From assembly GCF_000729995.1 (NCBI RefSeq), contig NZ_JNFG01000198.1:44249-108248 (forward strand): 64,000 bases of DNA, in the 5' to 3' direction. The notes below the pieces were generated by a model. It had not been told where the DNA came from. It saw only the letters and a list, made by a program, of their open reading frames with translations, and made no database searches. Made by a program: the position numbers and the translations under genes. How positions within the stretch are numbered: the stretch's first letter is position 1; the number at the start of each line of letters is the position of its first letter. The stretch is from Caballeronia sordidicola (lineage in GTDB: Bacteria; Pseudomonadota; Gammaproteobacteria; Burkholderiales; Burkholderiaceae). Positions 1-10,700 of this stretch are shown in pieces.

Positions 1-819
1 CTGCAGGCAGACCTGCTGACACTTGCCAGCATGGGCTGTCACGGGCTCACCGTCCTGACCGGCTACACCGTGCGCGACTCGGCGACCTGCGATGAAGTCA
101 CCGGCCTCGACCCTGACACCGTCGGCACTCAGGCCCGCATGTTGCTGGAAGATATGCCTGTAGCGGCCTTCAAAATCGGCGCGGCGACGCGCGCGGAAGT
201 GGTGAGTGCAATTGCAGAAGTGGTCGCCGACTACGACGACGTGCCGCTGATCCTCGCGCCCGACTTCACGCTCGACGACGAGCACGTGCTGGCGGCGGAC
301 GAATTGCGCGAATCGATCGCGGATTTGCTGGTGCCGCAAACCACCATGCTTGTCGCCGATCACGCCACGCTCCTGCAGCTCGCACAGCCCGATGGCGACG
401 CCGAAGCGCCCACGCTCGACGCCGCGATCTCGCATTTGCTGTCGCAGGGCTGCGAGTACATCCTGGCGACGGAAACGGGCACGCACCGGCATGTGAACAC
501 GCTTTACAGCGAGGAAGGCCAGATCCGGCAGGACACGTGGGACCGGACCGAGCACCGCATGATGGGCATTACCGACACGCTCGGGTCCGCCATCGCCGCG
601 TTGCTGGCCAACGGACAGGAACCCGCGGAAGCCGCGCGCGAAGCTCAGGAATATGTGTTCCAGGCGACCCGCGCAGCCTTCAGGCCCGGCATGGGCGCGT
701 ATTTGCCGGATCGATTTTTCTGGGCGCGGTCGAACGATGACGACGACGAAACACCGCCCGTGGTCATAGATACACAAGCAGATGCACCACCCGTTACACC
801 GGGCGAAGCCCGCCACTGA
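1..819 (+). CDS. thiD: Hydroxymethylpyrimidine/phosphomethylpyrimidine kinase (5' end cut by window)
   Basis: Thiamin biosynthesis kinase that phosphorylates HMP and HMP-P. The frame is open from base 1 (LQADLLTLASMGCHG), which matches the GIQADL...G.HG region near the N-terminus of ThiD, so the true start lies outside the window and the Met at 31 is internal. The ribokinase-fold signature near the C-terminal half is recognisable (DTLGSAIAALLANG, in place of the usual GTGCT.SAAIA), followed by a helix with EAAREAQEYV. The last 35 residues are an acidic, Pro-rich tail that looks family-variable. The DUF72 gene follows closely and may be co-transcribed. Family assignment is fairly sure; the catalytic Cys/Gly motif is less canonical than in E. 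coli ThiD. Confidence 0.8.
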   Translation: MQADLLTLASMGCHGLTVLTGYTVRDSATCDEVTGLDPDTVGTQARMLLEDMPVAAFKIGAATRAEVVSAIAEVVADYDDVPLILAPDFTLDDEHVLAADELRESIADLLVPQTTMLVADHATLLQLAQPDGDAEAPTLDAAISHLLSQGCEYILATETGTHRHVNTLYSEEGQIRQDTWDRTEHRMMGITDTLGSAIAALLANGQEPAEAAREAQEYVFQATRAAFRPGMGAYLPDRFFWARSNDDDDETPPVVIDTQADAPPVTPGEARH

Positions 820-844
820 TATTTTCCTGGAGCGAGACTCACCC

Positions 845-1666
845 ATGCCGCTGCGCAAACCATCGCTCCCCCCACTCAAGCACAGTTCCGGCCCCGTACG
901 GATCGGCTGCGCTGGCTGGGGTCTTACGGACGCGGTCGCGGAACACTTCCCCGGCGAGGGTACTCACCTCGCCCGTTATTCGCAGGTGTTGACCTGCGTC
1001 GAAATCAACTCCAGCTTTTACCGGCCGCATCGGGCGGAAACGTATGCACGCTGGCGCGACAGCGTGCCCAGCTCGTTTCGCTTTTCCGTGAAGATCCCAA
1101 AGGCCATTACGCACGACGCGCGCCTGGTCAATTGCGAGCCGCTGCTCGATGCCTTCCTCGAATCCGCGACACAACTCGGCGACACACTCGGTTGCTGGCT
1201 GGTGCAATTGCCGCCGAGCCTCGCATTCGATCCGGCCGCGGCAGAAAGTTTTTTTACATTGATGCGCGAACGCACGCACATTCCGATTGCGCTGGAAGCA
1301 CGGCACGAGAGCTGGTTCACGAAAAGCGCGGCCACCTTGCTGAAGTCGAAAAAGATCGCGTACGTCGATGCTGATCCCCAACCCGATGACTGTTTCATCG
1401 CGCACCGGGCAGATACGTCGCTGGTGTATTTCCGGCTGCATGGCTCGCCGGAGATGTACCAGTCGTCATATGAATTTCCCTACCTCGATGCCCTCGCGCT
1501 TACGCTGCATGACCGGGCGAAAAAAGCGCACGAAGTCTGGTGCATTTTCGATAACACCGCTGCCGGCCATGCCCAGTTCAACGCGTTGCGTGTGAAAAGC
1601 CGGCGCGCGTTGAACCCGCGTCCGAAACGCCTCTCCGAGAAAGAGAAAGCCGATGCTGGCGTGTAG
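845..1666 (+). CDS. DUF72 (YecE-like) family protein
   Basis: A 273-residue protein of the DUF72 family, a TIM-barrel fold of unclear biochemical role. Visible family features are the N-terminal RIGCAGW motif, the VEINSSFYRPH motif, FRFSVKIPKAITH, and the C-terminal CIFDNTAAGHAQFNA segment that corresponds to the usual FNNT..G.A..NA. I chose the ATG at 845 because a GGAG-like site (ggagcgag) lies just upstream; a longer frame opens at 782 but overlaps thiD. It follows thiD by 25 bases, so the two may share a transcript. The Lys/Arg-rich C-terminal tail is unremarkable. Family call is confident; function is unknown. Confidence 0.85.
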   Translation: MPLRKPSLPPLKHSSGPVRIGCAGWGLTDAVAEHFPGEGTHLARYSQVLTCVEINSSFYRPHRAETYARWRDSVPSSFRFSVKIPKAITHDARLVNCEPLLDAFLESATQLGDTLGCWLVQLPPSLAFDPAAAESFFTLMRERTHIPIALEARHESWFTKSAATLLKSKKIAYVDADPQPDDCFIAHRADTSLVYFRLHGSPEMYQSSYEFPYLDALALTLHDRAKKAHEVWCIFDNTAAGHAQFNALRVKSRRALNPRPKRLSEKEKADAGV

Positions 1667-1697
1667 GGCGTGTTTACACGCTTAGACCGCCGAGCGT

Positions 1698-1742
1698 GTC
1701 TCTCGATGACCGTTTAACCAAGGCCTTTTAATAACGAGAGAC
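1698..1742. terminator. Candidate inverted repeat between convergent genes
   Basis: An 8-base inverted repeat, GTCTCTCG (1698-1705) and CGAGAGAC (1735-1742), encloses an AT-rich 29-base loop between the DUF72 gene and the convergent glycosyltransferase gene. It has no clear T-run, so a terminator role is only suggested by its position. Confidence 0.3.
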
Positions 1743-1761
1743 CAAGAGGCTTTGATACGCA

Positions 1762-3003
1762 CTATGACGTGACTTTTTGATGCGCTGCAGCAACGCTATA
1801 CGGCCTCGCTTTCAGTGCATTTTTATACACCTCCAGATAAGCCTCGACCATGGCCTTCGGGCTAAACGATTCCGCGTAGTCGCGCAAACGCGTTGGTGTC
1901 TGAGGATCTTTCAATAGCCGGACAGCCTCGTGGATCTTGTCGATCACCGTATGCGGCTGATCAATGTCGAAGACCAGGTGTGAGTTCGGCTCGATCACCT
2001 CGGGGATGCCGCCGGTGTTTGAGCCAACAACGGGAACACCCTGCGAGTAAGCCTCGACCGTGACACGGCCGAATGGCTCATTCCACTTCGACGGCACAAC
2101 CAGAATGTCGATGCTCTGAAGGAATTGCGCGGGCACGACATGGCCAACAAAGCTGATGCGCGGATCGTTATAAGTGCTCTTCAAAGCAGCCAGGTAGGCC
2201 GCGTCACCGCTGCCGGCAATCAACAAGGTCCAGTTGTTCAGCGACGAGTCACGGCACAACTGGTCGAGAAGCACTTCTATGCCTTTCTCGGGGGATACCC
2301 GTCCAAGCACGCCGAGTCGAACTGCGCCTTCGCGCAATACGTCCGACACCACAGGCGGCACGTCGCTCTGCATCGGAAGATAGCAGTCGTTGATGACTCC
2401 CGTTGTGGAGGCGTTCGCGAAATATCCGTTGTCGAGATGTTTCTGCAACACGAACCGGCTCACGCCAATAACAGCATCGACACGCTGTGACGCGGTTCTT
2501 TTCGGTCCGGTATAGCGCGCGCAGACTCCGCACTGTCGTTCGCATGATTTGTTATGCGACAGCATCTTCGATGACGGGCACATCAGATAGTAGTCGCGCG
2601 CGGTGTGAACAATCGGCACACCGGCTCGCTTCGATATACGCCAGATGCCGATGGAAAGGCATGCCAGATTGCTCGTGCTGACGATATCCGGCTTTTCCCG
2701 CTGAATGATCTTTTTTAATTTAAGTGCCATAAGGACGTTATGGACATCGACCGCGTGCCAGATCATCTTCATGATCCGCGAGTGCTTGTTTGAATTATGG
2801 GGCCAATAAAAATTATTAAGACGCAGACGATAAATCTTCACGCCGTTCAGTTCGCTGACACGATCAACGCCCGTACCTGTTGCGCAGACGACGCACACTT
2901 CGGCGCCTGCCGCGACCAAGCCCTCTGCAAGTATTTGCGTAGATATCTCCGCCCCCCCCACCATATCGGGGCTGTATAAGGTATTGGCTATTAATATTTT
3001 CAT
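1762..3003 (-). CDS. Glycosyltransferase, GT-B fold (family 4-like)
   Basis: A 413-residue sugar transferase of the GT4 type, which moves a sugar from a nucleotide donor to a lipid, polysaccharide or metabolite acceptor in the cytoplasm. The N-terminal half opens with MKILIANTLYSPDMVGGAE, the usual GG-containing acceptor-side loop. The C-terminal half has GVLGRVSPEKGIEVLL and the donor-binding segment EPFGRVTVEAYSQGVPVV followed by GGIPEVI, with the EX7E spacing expected of retaining GT-B enzymes. The gene is visibly more AT-rich than its neighbours, common for surface polysaccharide genes. It is divergent from the PPTase gene. It could be a lone exopolysaccharide gene or a tailoring enzyme of the NRPS-PKS cluster; the sequence does not decide this. 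Confidence 0.85.
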   Translation of the reverse strand: MKILIANTLYSPDMVGGAEISTQILAEGLVAAGAEVCVVCATGTGVDRVSELNGVKIYRLRLNNFYWPHNSNKHSRIMKMIWHAVDVHNVLMALKLKKIIQREKPDIVSTSNLACLSIGIWRISKRAGVPIVHTARDYYLMCPSSKMLSHNKSCERQCGVCARYTGPKRTASQRVDAVIGVSRFVLQKHLDNGYFANASTTGVINDCYLPMQSDVPPVVSDVLREGAVRLGVLGRVSPEKGIEVLLDQLCRDSSLNNWTLLIAGSGDAAYLAALKSTYNDPRISFVGHVVPAQFLQSIDILVVPSKWNEPFGRVTVEAYSQGVPVVGSNTGGIPEVIEPNSHLVFDIDQPHTVIDKIHEAVRLLKDPQTPTRLRDYAESFSPKAMVEAYLEVYKNALKARPYSVAAAHQKVTS

Positions 3004-3389
3004 TCGCTCTTACGCTCGTTTGTGGATCGAATTCGGACAACGTGCGCCTCTCAGCCATTCGTCACCGCATTATTAGACCGCTGCGCGCAGGACGGCACTG
3101 TTCGATGGCCCACATGCGAACCGCCGCAGCCCTGATCGCTGATTAGCGTTAACGACATAAAACGTTCGGGGCCGCCAGAAATTCCGCGGGTGACGAATTA
3201 CTTGGCTGATAGGTCCCCTGTCGATAACCATCCTAAGCCGATAGCGCAGTGACGCCTATACCTGTATGTACGCAGGAATCGCAATCGACAGCAACGCTTG
3301 CGGCACAGTACCGCTCTCCCAGCTTTTGATGACCAGTAGTGATCCTGTAGAATCAAGAAGCCCCACCACCAGTCGCACCCAGGCATTCA
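3004..3389. other. Divergent intergenic region
   Basis: 386 bases between the divergent glycosyltransferase and PPTase genes, presumably holding promoters for both. I see no strong -35/-10 pair, operator palindrome or small gene here. Confidence 0.4.
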
Positions 3390-4112
3390 ATGATCTTTTC
3401 TCTCCTCACTCCGCCCTCGGCGCACGAAGTGCATGTCTGGCAGTGGGATCTCGATGACTGCAGTGGCGAATTTGATCGGTACTGGGAAATACTATCTACG
3501 CAAGAGCGAGAGCGCGCCGACAAATTCCGCTTCGAACGGCATCGCCGTCGCTTCGTAGCGGGACGAGGTGAACTCAGGCGGCTCCTCAGCCGCTATCTCG
3601 GGTTAACACCGAAGGAAGTCGCCCTTGACTATGGTTCGGATGGCAAACCTTTCTGCACGATTCAACCTCCTGAATGCAATATCTGCTTCAACCTCAGCCA
3701 CAGCGAGAGTGCGGCGGCTCTCGCAATCTCGAACGGTTTCGAGGTCGGCATCGACGTGGAAAAAGTCCGCCCGATCGAGGAGGGTATGCCGCTCGAAGTA
3801 TTCTCCGTTCAGGAGCGCGCGCAATTCACCGCGTTGCCGGATAGAGAACGACAAGAAGTCTTCTTTGAAAGCTGGGCGCGCAAAGAAGCCTGCTTGAAAG
3901 CGCTCGGCACCGGCTTTATCCTGCCCCCCACCCATTTCGAGTTCGATCTTTCCATCCGCGGTGACACGACACCTCGCTTTGTCGGCGGAGAAGCGGAGGA
4001 AGCAAGGCATTGGCGCATTTGCGCCCTCTCATCCAGTCCGACCTCGACCTCGAGCTGTGCGGGAGCGGTAGCGGCCCGACGCACGGACTGGTCGATTGTC
4101 GAAATGAATTGA
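3390..4112 (+). CDS. Sfp-type 4'-phosphopantetheinyl transferase
   Basis: Converts apo carrier domains of NRPS and PKS proteins to the holo form by moving phosphopantetheine from CoA to the carrier serine. The 240-residue length fits the Sfp/Gsp class. The three family motifs are present: FNLSHS (residues 100-105), GIDVEKVR with the Mg-binding D122 and E124, and FFESWARKEACLKALGTGF with W162, K165 and E166. The C-terminus (CAGAVAARRTDWSIVE) matches the usual G..A.A....W.I ending, so the frame is intact. It lies 600 bases upstream of the hybrid synthetase on the same strand, so it most likely activates the three carrier domains of that protein. The start lacks a strong ribosome binding site. 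Confidence 0.9.
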   Translation: MIFSLLTPPSAHEVHVWQWDLDDCSGEFDRYWEILSTQERERADKFRFERHRRRFVAGRGELRRLLSRYLGLTPKEVALDYGSDGKPFCTIQPPECNICFNLSHSESAAALAISNGFEVGIDVEKVRPIEEGMPLEVFSVQERAQFTALPDRERQEVFFESWARKEACLKALGTGFILPPTHFEFDLSIRGDTTPRFVGGEAEEARHWRICALSSSPTSTSSCAGAVAARRTDWSIVEMN

Positions 4113-4715
4113 CCGACGGCGTCTTCACCAGAGAAACGGCCTCCGGCGAGAAACCTGGACGAGCGAATTCTCACGCAATGCCGGAACAAACCTGATCGGC
4201 CTGACGCGGTTGCGTCGCGCGCAGCGCCGAAAACCAATCGTTTACCCATCCCCTCGAAGCAACTCGCGTTAAGCAGACGTTGCGTTTGCTTGCTTGCAGA
4301 CCTGCTCCCACAGCGAGAGCAGGTCGGGGTATACGCCACGATGCAGCTGCTTGCGCCATATGGAGCGGCTTAGCTCCCTTCCTCGTCCGGGACGTCGGCC
4401 GGGTATGGCGTGCGACTGTCCTCCCGCCACGTTCCAAATTTGAGCAAAAGTGCTGACACGCTCTGGGCCCGCGAGCGCCTCGGGGTGATGTGTTGTTGCA
4501 TCGTTGGTGTGTGCGACGACGAACGGATAGTTATGTCAAGGGCGATTAACTTTCTCTTACAGTAAATTTCACGTTCGAGGAACGGGTTAGGCGCGCATAG
4601 CTTCGTGTTATTTGCGCTCCCGTGAACGGGCGCCGTCATAGGTGCTTGCTGCGCGCTTATCGCCCAAGCGCAGTTCAGTACAAGGCCTACATTCTAAAAT
4701 ATTGGAGAGCAGCAA
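4113..4715 (+). promoter_or_regulatory. Long leader region upstream of the NRPS-PKS gene
   Basis: About 600 bases without a convincing gene separate the PPTase from the synthetase. The region holds an inverted repeat at 4299-4325 (listed separately), an AT-rich stretch around 4500-4570, and a good ribosome binding site (GGAGAG at 4704-4709) before the ATG at 4716. It presumably contains the promoter and regulatory sites of the biosynthetic operon; no cluster-situated regulator gene is visible. Confidence 0.5.
4299..4325. repeat. 9-bp perfect inverted repeat in the NRPS-PKS leader
   Basis: GACCTGCTC (4299-4307) and GAGCAGGTC (4317-4325) are perfect reverse complements separated by 9 bases. 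There is no T-run on either strand, so it looks more like an operator or RNA hairpin than an intrinsic terminator. The spacing is longer than a 20-bp lux box. Confidence 0.5.
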
Positions 4716-7700
4716 ATGTCACACAGAGATGGATATCTAGACGATTTGCCGAGCGGCCCAGGTGATGCACCTGGTGTGGCGGTGCGCTTCGATGCCGTAT
4801 GTGCGGCATTTCGCAATCATCTTGCTGTGATTGACTCGACGGGCGAAGAAAGTTATGCCGCCCTCAACGAACGTTCGGCCCGTCTTGCAACCGTCCTGGG
4901 TCGCATGGGGCTGGAGCGAGGCGAGCGCTGCGCCATCATGGTTCCGCGCAGCCGGGACACGCTGGCTTTGATCCTGGCGATCCTGCGGGTGGGAGCAGTC
5001 TATGTACCGCTGGATCCGGCCTATCCCCGCGCGCAGCTCGATTTCATCGTTGCCGATTGCTCGCCCAAGCTCATCATCGCAGAAGCGGCGGCTCTCGCGA
5101 CCGTTGGCGACCTGAATGGCGTAGTGGTTGATCTGGCGGAGATCGTGGCTTCGTCGGTGGCTGCCGATCCGGCACCGCTCCAGGCATCCGGCGGCGACGA
5201 TGCTGCCTACATCATGTACACCTCCGGCTCGACCGGCAAACCCAAGGGCGTGGTCGTGCCGCACCGCGCCATTCTGCGCCTGGTGCGTGGCCAGAGCTTC
5301 ACTGACCTGTCGCCGAAGACGCGCTTCCTCAACCTGGCGCCCCTCGCCTTCGATGCAAGCACGCTGGAGATCTGGGGTCCGCTCCTGAACGGTGGCTGCG
5401 CCGCGATCATCAACGAGGTTCAGCCTTCGCTTGACGTAGTTGCGTCCGAGATTGCGCGACTCGGCGTCACGAGCGCCTGGTTCACGGCCGGCCTCTTCAA
5501 TGCGCTCGCCGACTATCGGCTGGAAGCGTTTGTACCGCTTAAAGAAGTCCTGACAGGCGGAGACGTGCTGTCGCCCGTCCATGTTCGCAAGGTCATGGAA
5601 GCCCATGCCGGGCTGCAGATCATCAACGGCTATGGCCCGACCGAGAACACGACCTTCTCCTGCTGCTACCGCATTCCGCGCGGCGGCGAGGCCTTGGCAA
5701 ATGGCGATGCCATTCCCATTGGCGATGCCATCGCGGGCACGGCCGTCTATATCGTGGACGACAAGTTGGTTCCGGTTGGCGAGGGAGAAGTCGGTGAACT
5801 CGTCGTGGGCGGTGACGGCGTTGCGCTCGGCTACCTCAATCGTCCCGAACTGACGGCGGAGAAGTTCGTCGACGACGTGTTTACCCCCGGTTCCAAGCTC
5901 TACCGTACCGGTGACCTGGTCCGCCGGCGCCCGGACGGGGCCATCGATTTTCTGGGTCGTAACGATCGCCAGATCAAGATCGCCGGCAAACGTATCGAGC
6001 TCGATGAAATCGAACATGCGTTGCGTGCAGCTCCCGGCGTCGCCGACGCAGCCGTGGCAGCGTTCGAAGGCCGCAGGGGCAAGGCCATCGCCGGCTTCGT
6101 GAAGGCTGATGCCGCGGCGCCTGCCGTCTTGCAGGACACCATCCGCGCCTATCTCAAGGCTGCTTTGCCCGACTACATGATGCCGACGGAGTTGCGTATC
6201 CTGCCGGCTTTTCCTTTGACGCCGAATGGCAAGATCGATCGCAAAGCCCTGCTGGCAGGGCTCGATACACCTGCCGCAGCAGTGGCCGCACCGGAACCGA
6301 TGGACGACGATATCGCCGGGAAGCTGGCGGCTGTGTTCGAAGAACTCCTCGGCAACCCGGTCGATCGCCGCTCGAATTTCTTTGACCTTGGACTGCGCTC
6401 GCTGGATCTGATGCGGGCGCATGCCATCATCGTGCGCGACGTGGCGGCCAAGGTTGCACTGGTGGATCTGTTTCGCCATCCTAATGTCGAGGCGCTGGCC
6501 ACGCAGCTGCGTGCCACGCTCGGGGTGACGAAGGATGAGGCAATCAAGCTGCGCCGGGACACGCAAGGCGGCGCTATCGCCGTCATCGGCATGTCCGGAC
6601 GGTTTCCAGGCGCACGCAATGTCTCCGAGCTCTGGGCCAACATCCTCGCGGGTCGCGACTGCATCACGCATTTCGACGTGGCGGAACTGGAAGACAGTTT
6701 CGACGATAGCGCTCGCCGCGAAGAGCGTTACGTCAAGGCGCGGCCGATACTCGCGGACGTCGACCGCTTCGATGCCGGCTTCTTCGGAATGCTGGCGCGC
6801 GAAGCGGCGCTGACGGACCCGCAACAACGCCTGTTCCTCGAGATCGCCTGGGAAGCGTTCGAAGATGCCGGCTACGATCCGGCCAAGGTCGCTGGCGCCG
6901 TCGGGGTGTTCGCCGGCACCTCGATGAATACCTACTTCCTCAAGCATGTCCTGACTGACCGTGCGGTCATCGACGAGTTCACGAGCCAGTTCCAGATCGG
7001 CGAGTATCAGAAGCTGGTCGGGGCTGGTGATTTCGTCGCCACCCGCACCGCCTACAAGCTCGGCCTCACGGGGCCGGCCATCTCGGTACAGACGGCATGC
7101 TCGACCTCGATGACGGCGATTAGCCTGGCGGTCGAGAACCTTCGGTCGGGACGCTGCGACATGGCGCTGGCCGGCGGTGTGTCGGTCACCTTCCCGCAGA
7201 AGCGCGGCTATTTCTACGAAGAAGGCGGGATGGGTGCACCCGATGGCGTTTGCCGCCCGTTTGATTCCGGCGCCAGCGGCACGGTGTTCGGCAGCGGCGC
7301 CGGCGTTGTCTTGCTGAAACGTCTGGACGACGCCATCGCCGACGGGGATCCGATCTATGCCGTGATCCGTGGTGTCGGCATCAACAACGACGGTTCCGAC
7401 AAGGTCGGTTTCACGGCTCCCAGCGTCGATGCGCAGGCCCGCGCGATTGCCATCGCGCACGCCGAGGCCGGCATCGATCCCGCCTCCATCGGCTATATCG
7501 AAGCGCATGGCACGGCGACGCCGCTTGGCGACCCCATCGAATTCGCCGGCCTCGTGCAGGCATTCCGCCTGGGCGGCGTCGAGGGCGGCCAGTTCTGTGC
7601 CCTCGGCTCGGCGAAGGCGAACGTTGGGCACCTTGACGCGGCTGCAGGCGTGACCGGCTTCATCGCGGCGTCGCTTGCGCTGCGCGACCGTGTCTTGCCG

Positions 7701-10700
7701 CCGCTCCTGCACTTCAATTCGGCCAACCCGGCCATCGACTCCGCTAGCAGCCCGTTCTTCTTCAACAGCGCGGCGAGTCCCTGGGCTGATGGCCCGGCAC
7801 CGCGTCGCGCCGGCGTGAGCTCCTTCGGCGTGGGCGGTACGAACGTGCATGTGGTGCTGGAAGAAGCGCCCTATCGCGCCGATGCCGCCTGTGGGTCGCA
7901 AGAAGCGCCGTCAGAGCAGTTGCAGATCTTGCCGCTGTCAGCAAGAAGCCCGGCAGCGCTCGAACGCGCGAAGGCCAATCTTGCCGCGCATCTGGTAGCC
8001 AATCCTGGCGTCTCGCTCGCCAACGTCGCCGCGACGTTGCAAACGGGCCGCCGCTCTTTCACCCACCGCGCCGTGGTTATCGCCGACAGCCTCGATCAGG
8101 CTCAGGCGAAGCTTCAAAAGGGAGCCATTGAAGCCCAGGCTCCTCAGGCCGCGCCCGCGGTGGTCTTTATGTTTCCCGGCCAGGGCGCTCAGTACCCGGG
8201 CATGGGAGCAGCGCTTTATCGTACCGAGCCGGTCTATCGCGAATGGATCGACAAGGGCGCCGAAGCGCTGGCGCCGCTCGTCGGGCTGGATATCCGCACG
8301 CTGCTGTTGAGCGAAGCCCCGGAAGGCGACGACACGCCGCATCCGATCCGTTCAACGATCTACGCGCAACCGGCCCTGTTCCTGCTCGAATATGCGCTGG
8401 CGCAACTGTGGATCTCGCGCGGCATCAAGCCGACGGCCATGATCGGCCATAGCGTTGGCGAACTGGTAGCAGCGTGCGTAGCCGAGGCGATCAGCTTCGA
8501 GGACGCGCTGACCCTCATCGCTCAACGTGGCGCGCTCATGCAGTCGGCAGAACCGGGCGCGATGCTGGTCGTGCGCCTGTCGGAAGCCGATCTCCTGCGC
8601 ATCCTGCCGGACGATGTCGACCTGGCCGCAGTCAATGCGCCAACGCTCAGCGTAGTGGCAGGTCCCTTCGCGGCCATCGAAGCTTTCGAGGCGACGCTGA
8701 AGGCAAGCGATATCGAACATCGCCGTCTGCATACCTCGCATGCCTTCCACTCGCGCATGATGTCCGGCGTCGTGGAAGATCTTGCCAAGCTTGCAGATAC
8801 CCTTTCTTTTGCACGGCCGAAGATCCCGTACGTGTCCTCTGTGACCGGACAGTGGGCGGCGATGGATCAACCGGTGCCGGGACTTTACTGGGCCAGTCAT
8901 TGCCGCAACGTGGTGCGTTTCAACGACGCCCTGACCACGGTGACGGCAGACGGCAAGCCGCTGTTCCTGGAAATCGGTCCCGGCCGGACGCTGTCGACCT
9001 TCGTCATGCAGGGTTTGCCCAAGGACCGGCATGCGGGCGCGATTGTCTCGCTGCCTGACTTCGCCATGCGCGATCGGGAGCTTTCCGTCCTCGCCGAAGC
9101 GACCGGGCGGCTGTGGCTCAACGGCGTCACGCCGAACTGGAAATCCGTTCAGGCCGAAGCCGCCCGTCGCATTTCGCTGCCGGCCTATTCGTTCGAACCC
9201 GAACGGCACTGGATTGACGCTCCTGCAACTACTTCCTCTATCAACACGACCACGGCCGCCGCGACCATTGCAGCTCCCGCTTCGTCCGACGTTATAACCG
9301 ACACTCCCAATATCGCCATGACACAAGCCGTCCAAATCGATCGCACCCCGCGCCTCATCGCTGAACTCGCGTCACTGCTCACCGAGATGTCCGGCGAAGC
9401 GCCGGATACGTCCAATCCGGACGTGACCTTCTGGGATCTCGGTTACGACTCGCTGTTCATGGGACAAGTGTCCCGCCAGCTTCGTCGCCGCTACGACGTC
9501 ACGATCAGCTTCCGGCAGATCATGAGCGACTACCCGACGCTGCCCGCCCTCGCGCAGTTCCTCGATGGCGCTTTGCCGGCTGATCCGGCACCGGAAGTCG
9601 CACCGGTCGCAGCCTCGGTCGCTGCCGCAGCTGCACCGGCCGCTGTTGCGGTGCTGGCCGCTCCTGTCATGGGCGCTGGCCCGGTCACGGGCGATATGCA
9701 ATCCGTGATCCGCGACCAGCTCGCCGCGATGCAGTCCCTGATGGAGCGTCAACTGCAGATGTTCCAGGGCGTGCCCGCGGCCGCTCAGCAGCCCGCAGCG
9801 GCAATCCAGGCTCCGGCCCTGACCGTCGCCCTCAAGTCGGTCACGGCTGCCGTGGCGTCCACCGCGCCGCAGATCAACTTCGACGAGAACCGCCCTTCGC
9901 GCTTCACCGCGTACAAGCCAGGCGCTTCGACCTCGGCGGGGATCACCGATGTCCAGAAGGCTTTCATCGGCGATCTGTCGGCTCGCTACTCGGCGAAGAC
10001 TGCCGCCTCCAAGTCGCGCACGCAATCGTATCGTGCAGTGCTCGCCGATCCGCGTACCGCCAGCGGCTTCACCGAGGACTGGAAGGAGCTTGTCTATCCG
10101 ATCGTCGCCCAGCGTTCCAAGGGTTCGAAGATCTGGGATATCGACGGCAATGAATATGTCGATGTGGTCAATGGCTACGGCCAGACCGCGTTTGGCCATA
10201 CGCCGGATTTCGTGGTTGAAGCAGTCAACAAGCAGATGGCGGAAGGTTTTGCGATCGGACCGCAGTCCCCGCTCGCGGGTGAAGTCGCCCAGATGTTCGC
10301 CGATATGACCGGGCATCAGCGCGTCACCTTCTGCAATACCGGTTCGGAAGCGGTGATGGCAGCCATGCGCCTCGCGCGCACCGTGACAGGCAAGGACAAG
10401 GTCGTCTGCTTCGACGGCGACTATCACGGCCAGTTCGACGAAGTCCTCGTCAAGCCGGGCAGCGAAGCGGGCGTCCCGCGTGCTTTCCCGCTCGCGCCCG
10501 GCATCCCGAAGAACTCCGTGGGCAACATGGTCGTGCTGCCGTACGCCCGGTCGGAAAGCCTGGAGTGGATCAAGGCCAATATCGACGATATTGCCGCTGT
10601 CCTGATCGAGCCGGTGCAGTCGCGCCATCCGAATCTGCGCCCGAAGGAATTCGTGCAGCAGTTGCGCGATGTCACCGCGGCCAATGAATCCGCACTGATC

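Noticed and set aside
3990..4112. Frameshift at the PPTase C-terminus, because another frame stays open to 4195
   Set aside because: The called frame ends with G..A.A....W.I, the normal ending of the family, so no frameshift is needed.
4299..4325. lux box for quorum sensing control
   Set aside because: The arms ACCTG...CAGGT resemble one, but the palindrome spans 25-27 bases rather than 20 and no luxI/luxR gene is in the window.
4737..7901. A 1054-codon open frame on the minus strand inside the synthetase gene
   Set aside because: It is antisense to A1-PCP-KS, has no domain, and arises from the GC-rich codon pattern of the real gene. The same applies to the minus-strand frames at 9372-11393 and 12045-14204.
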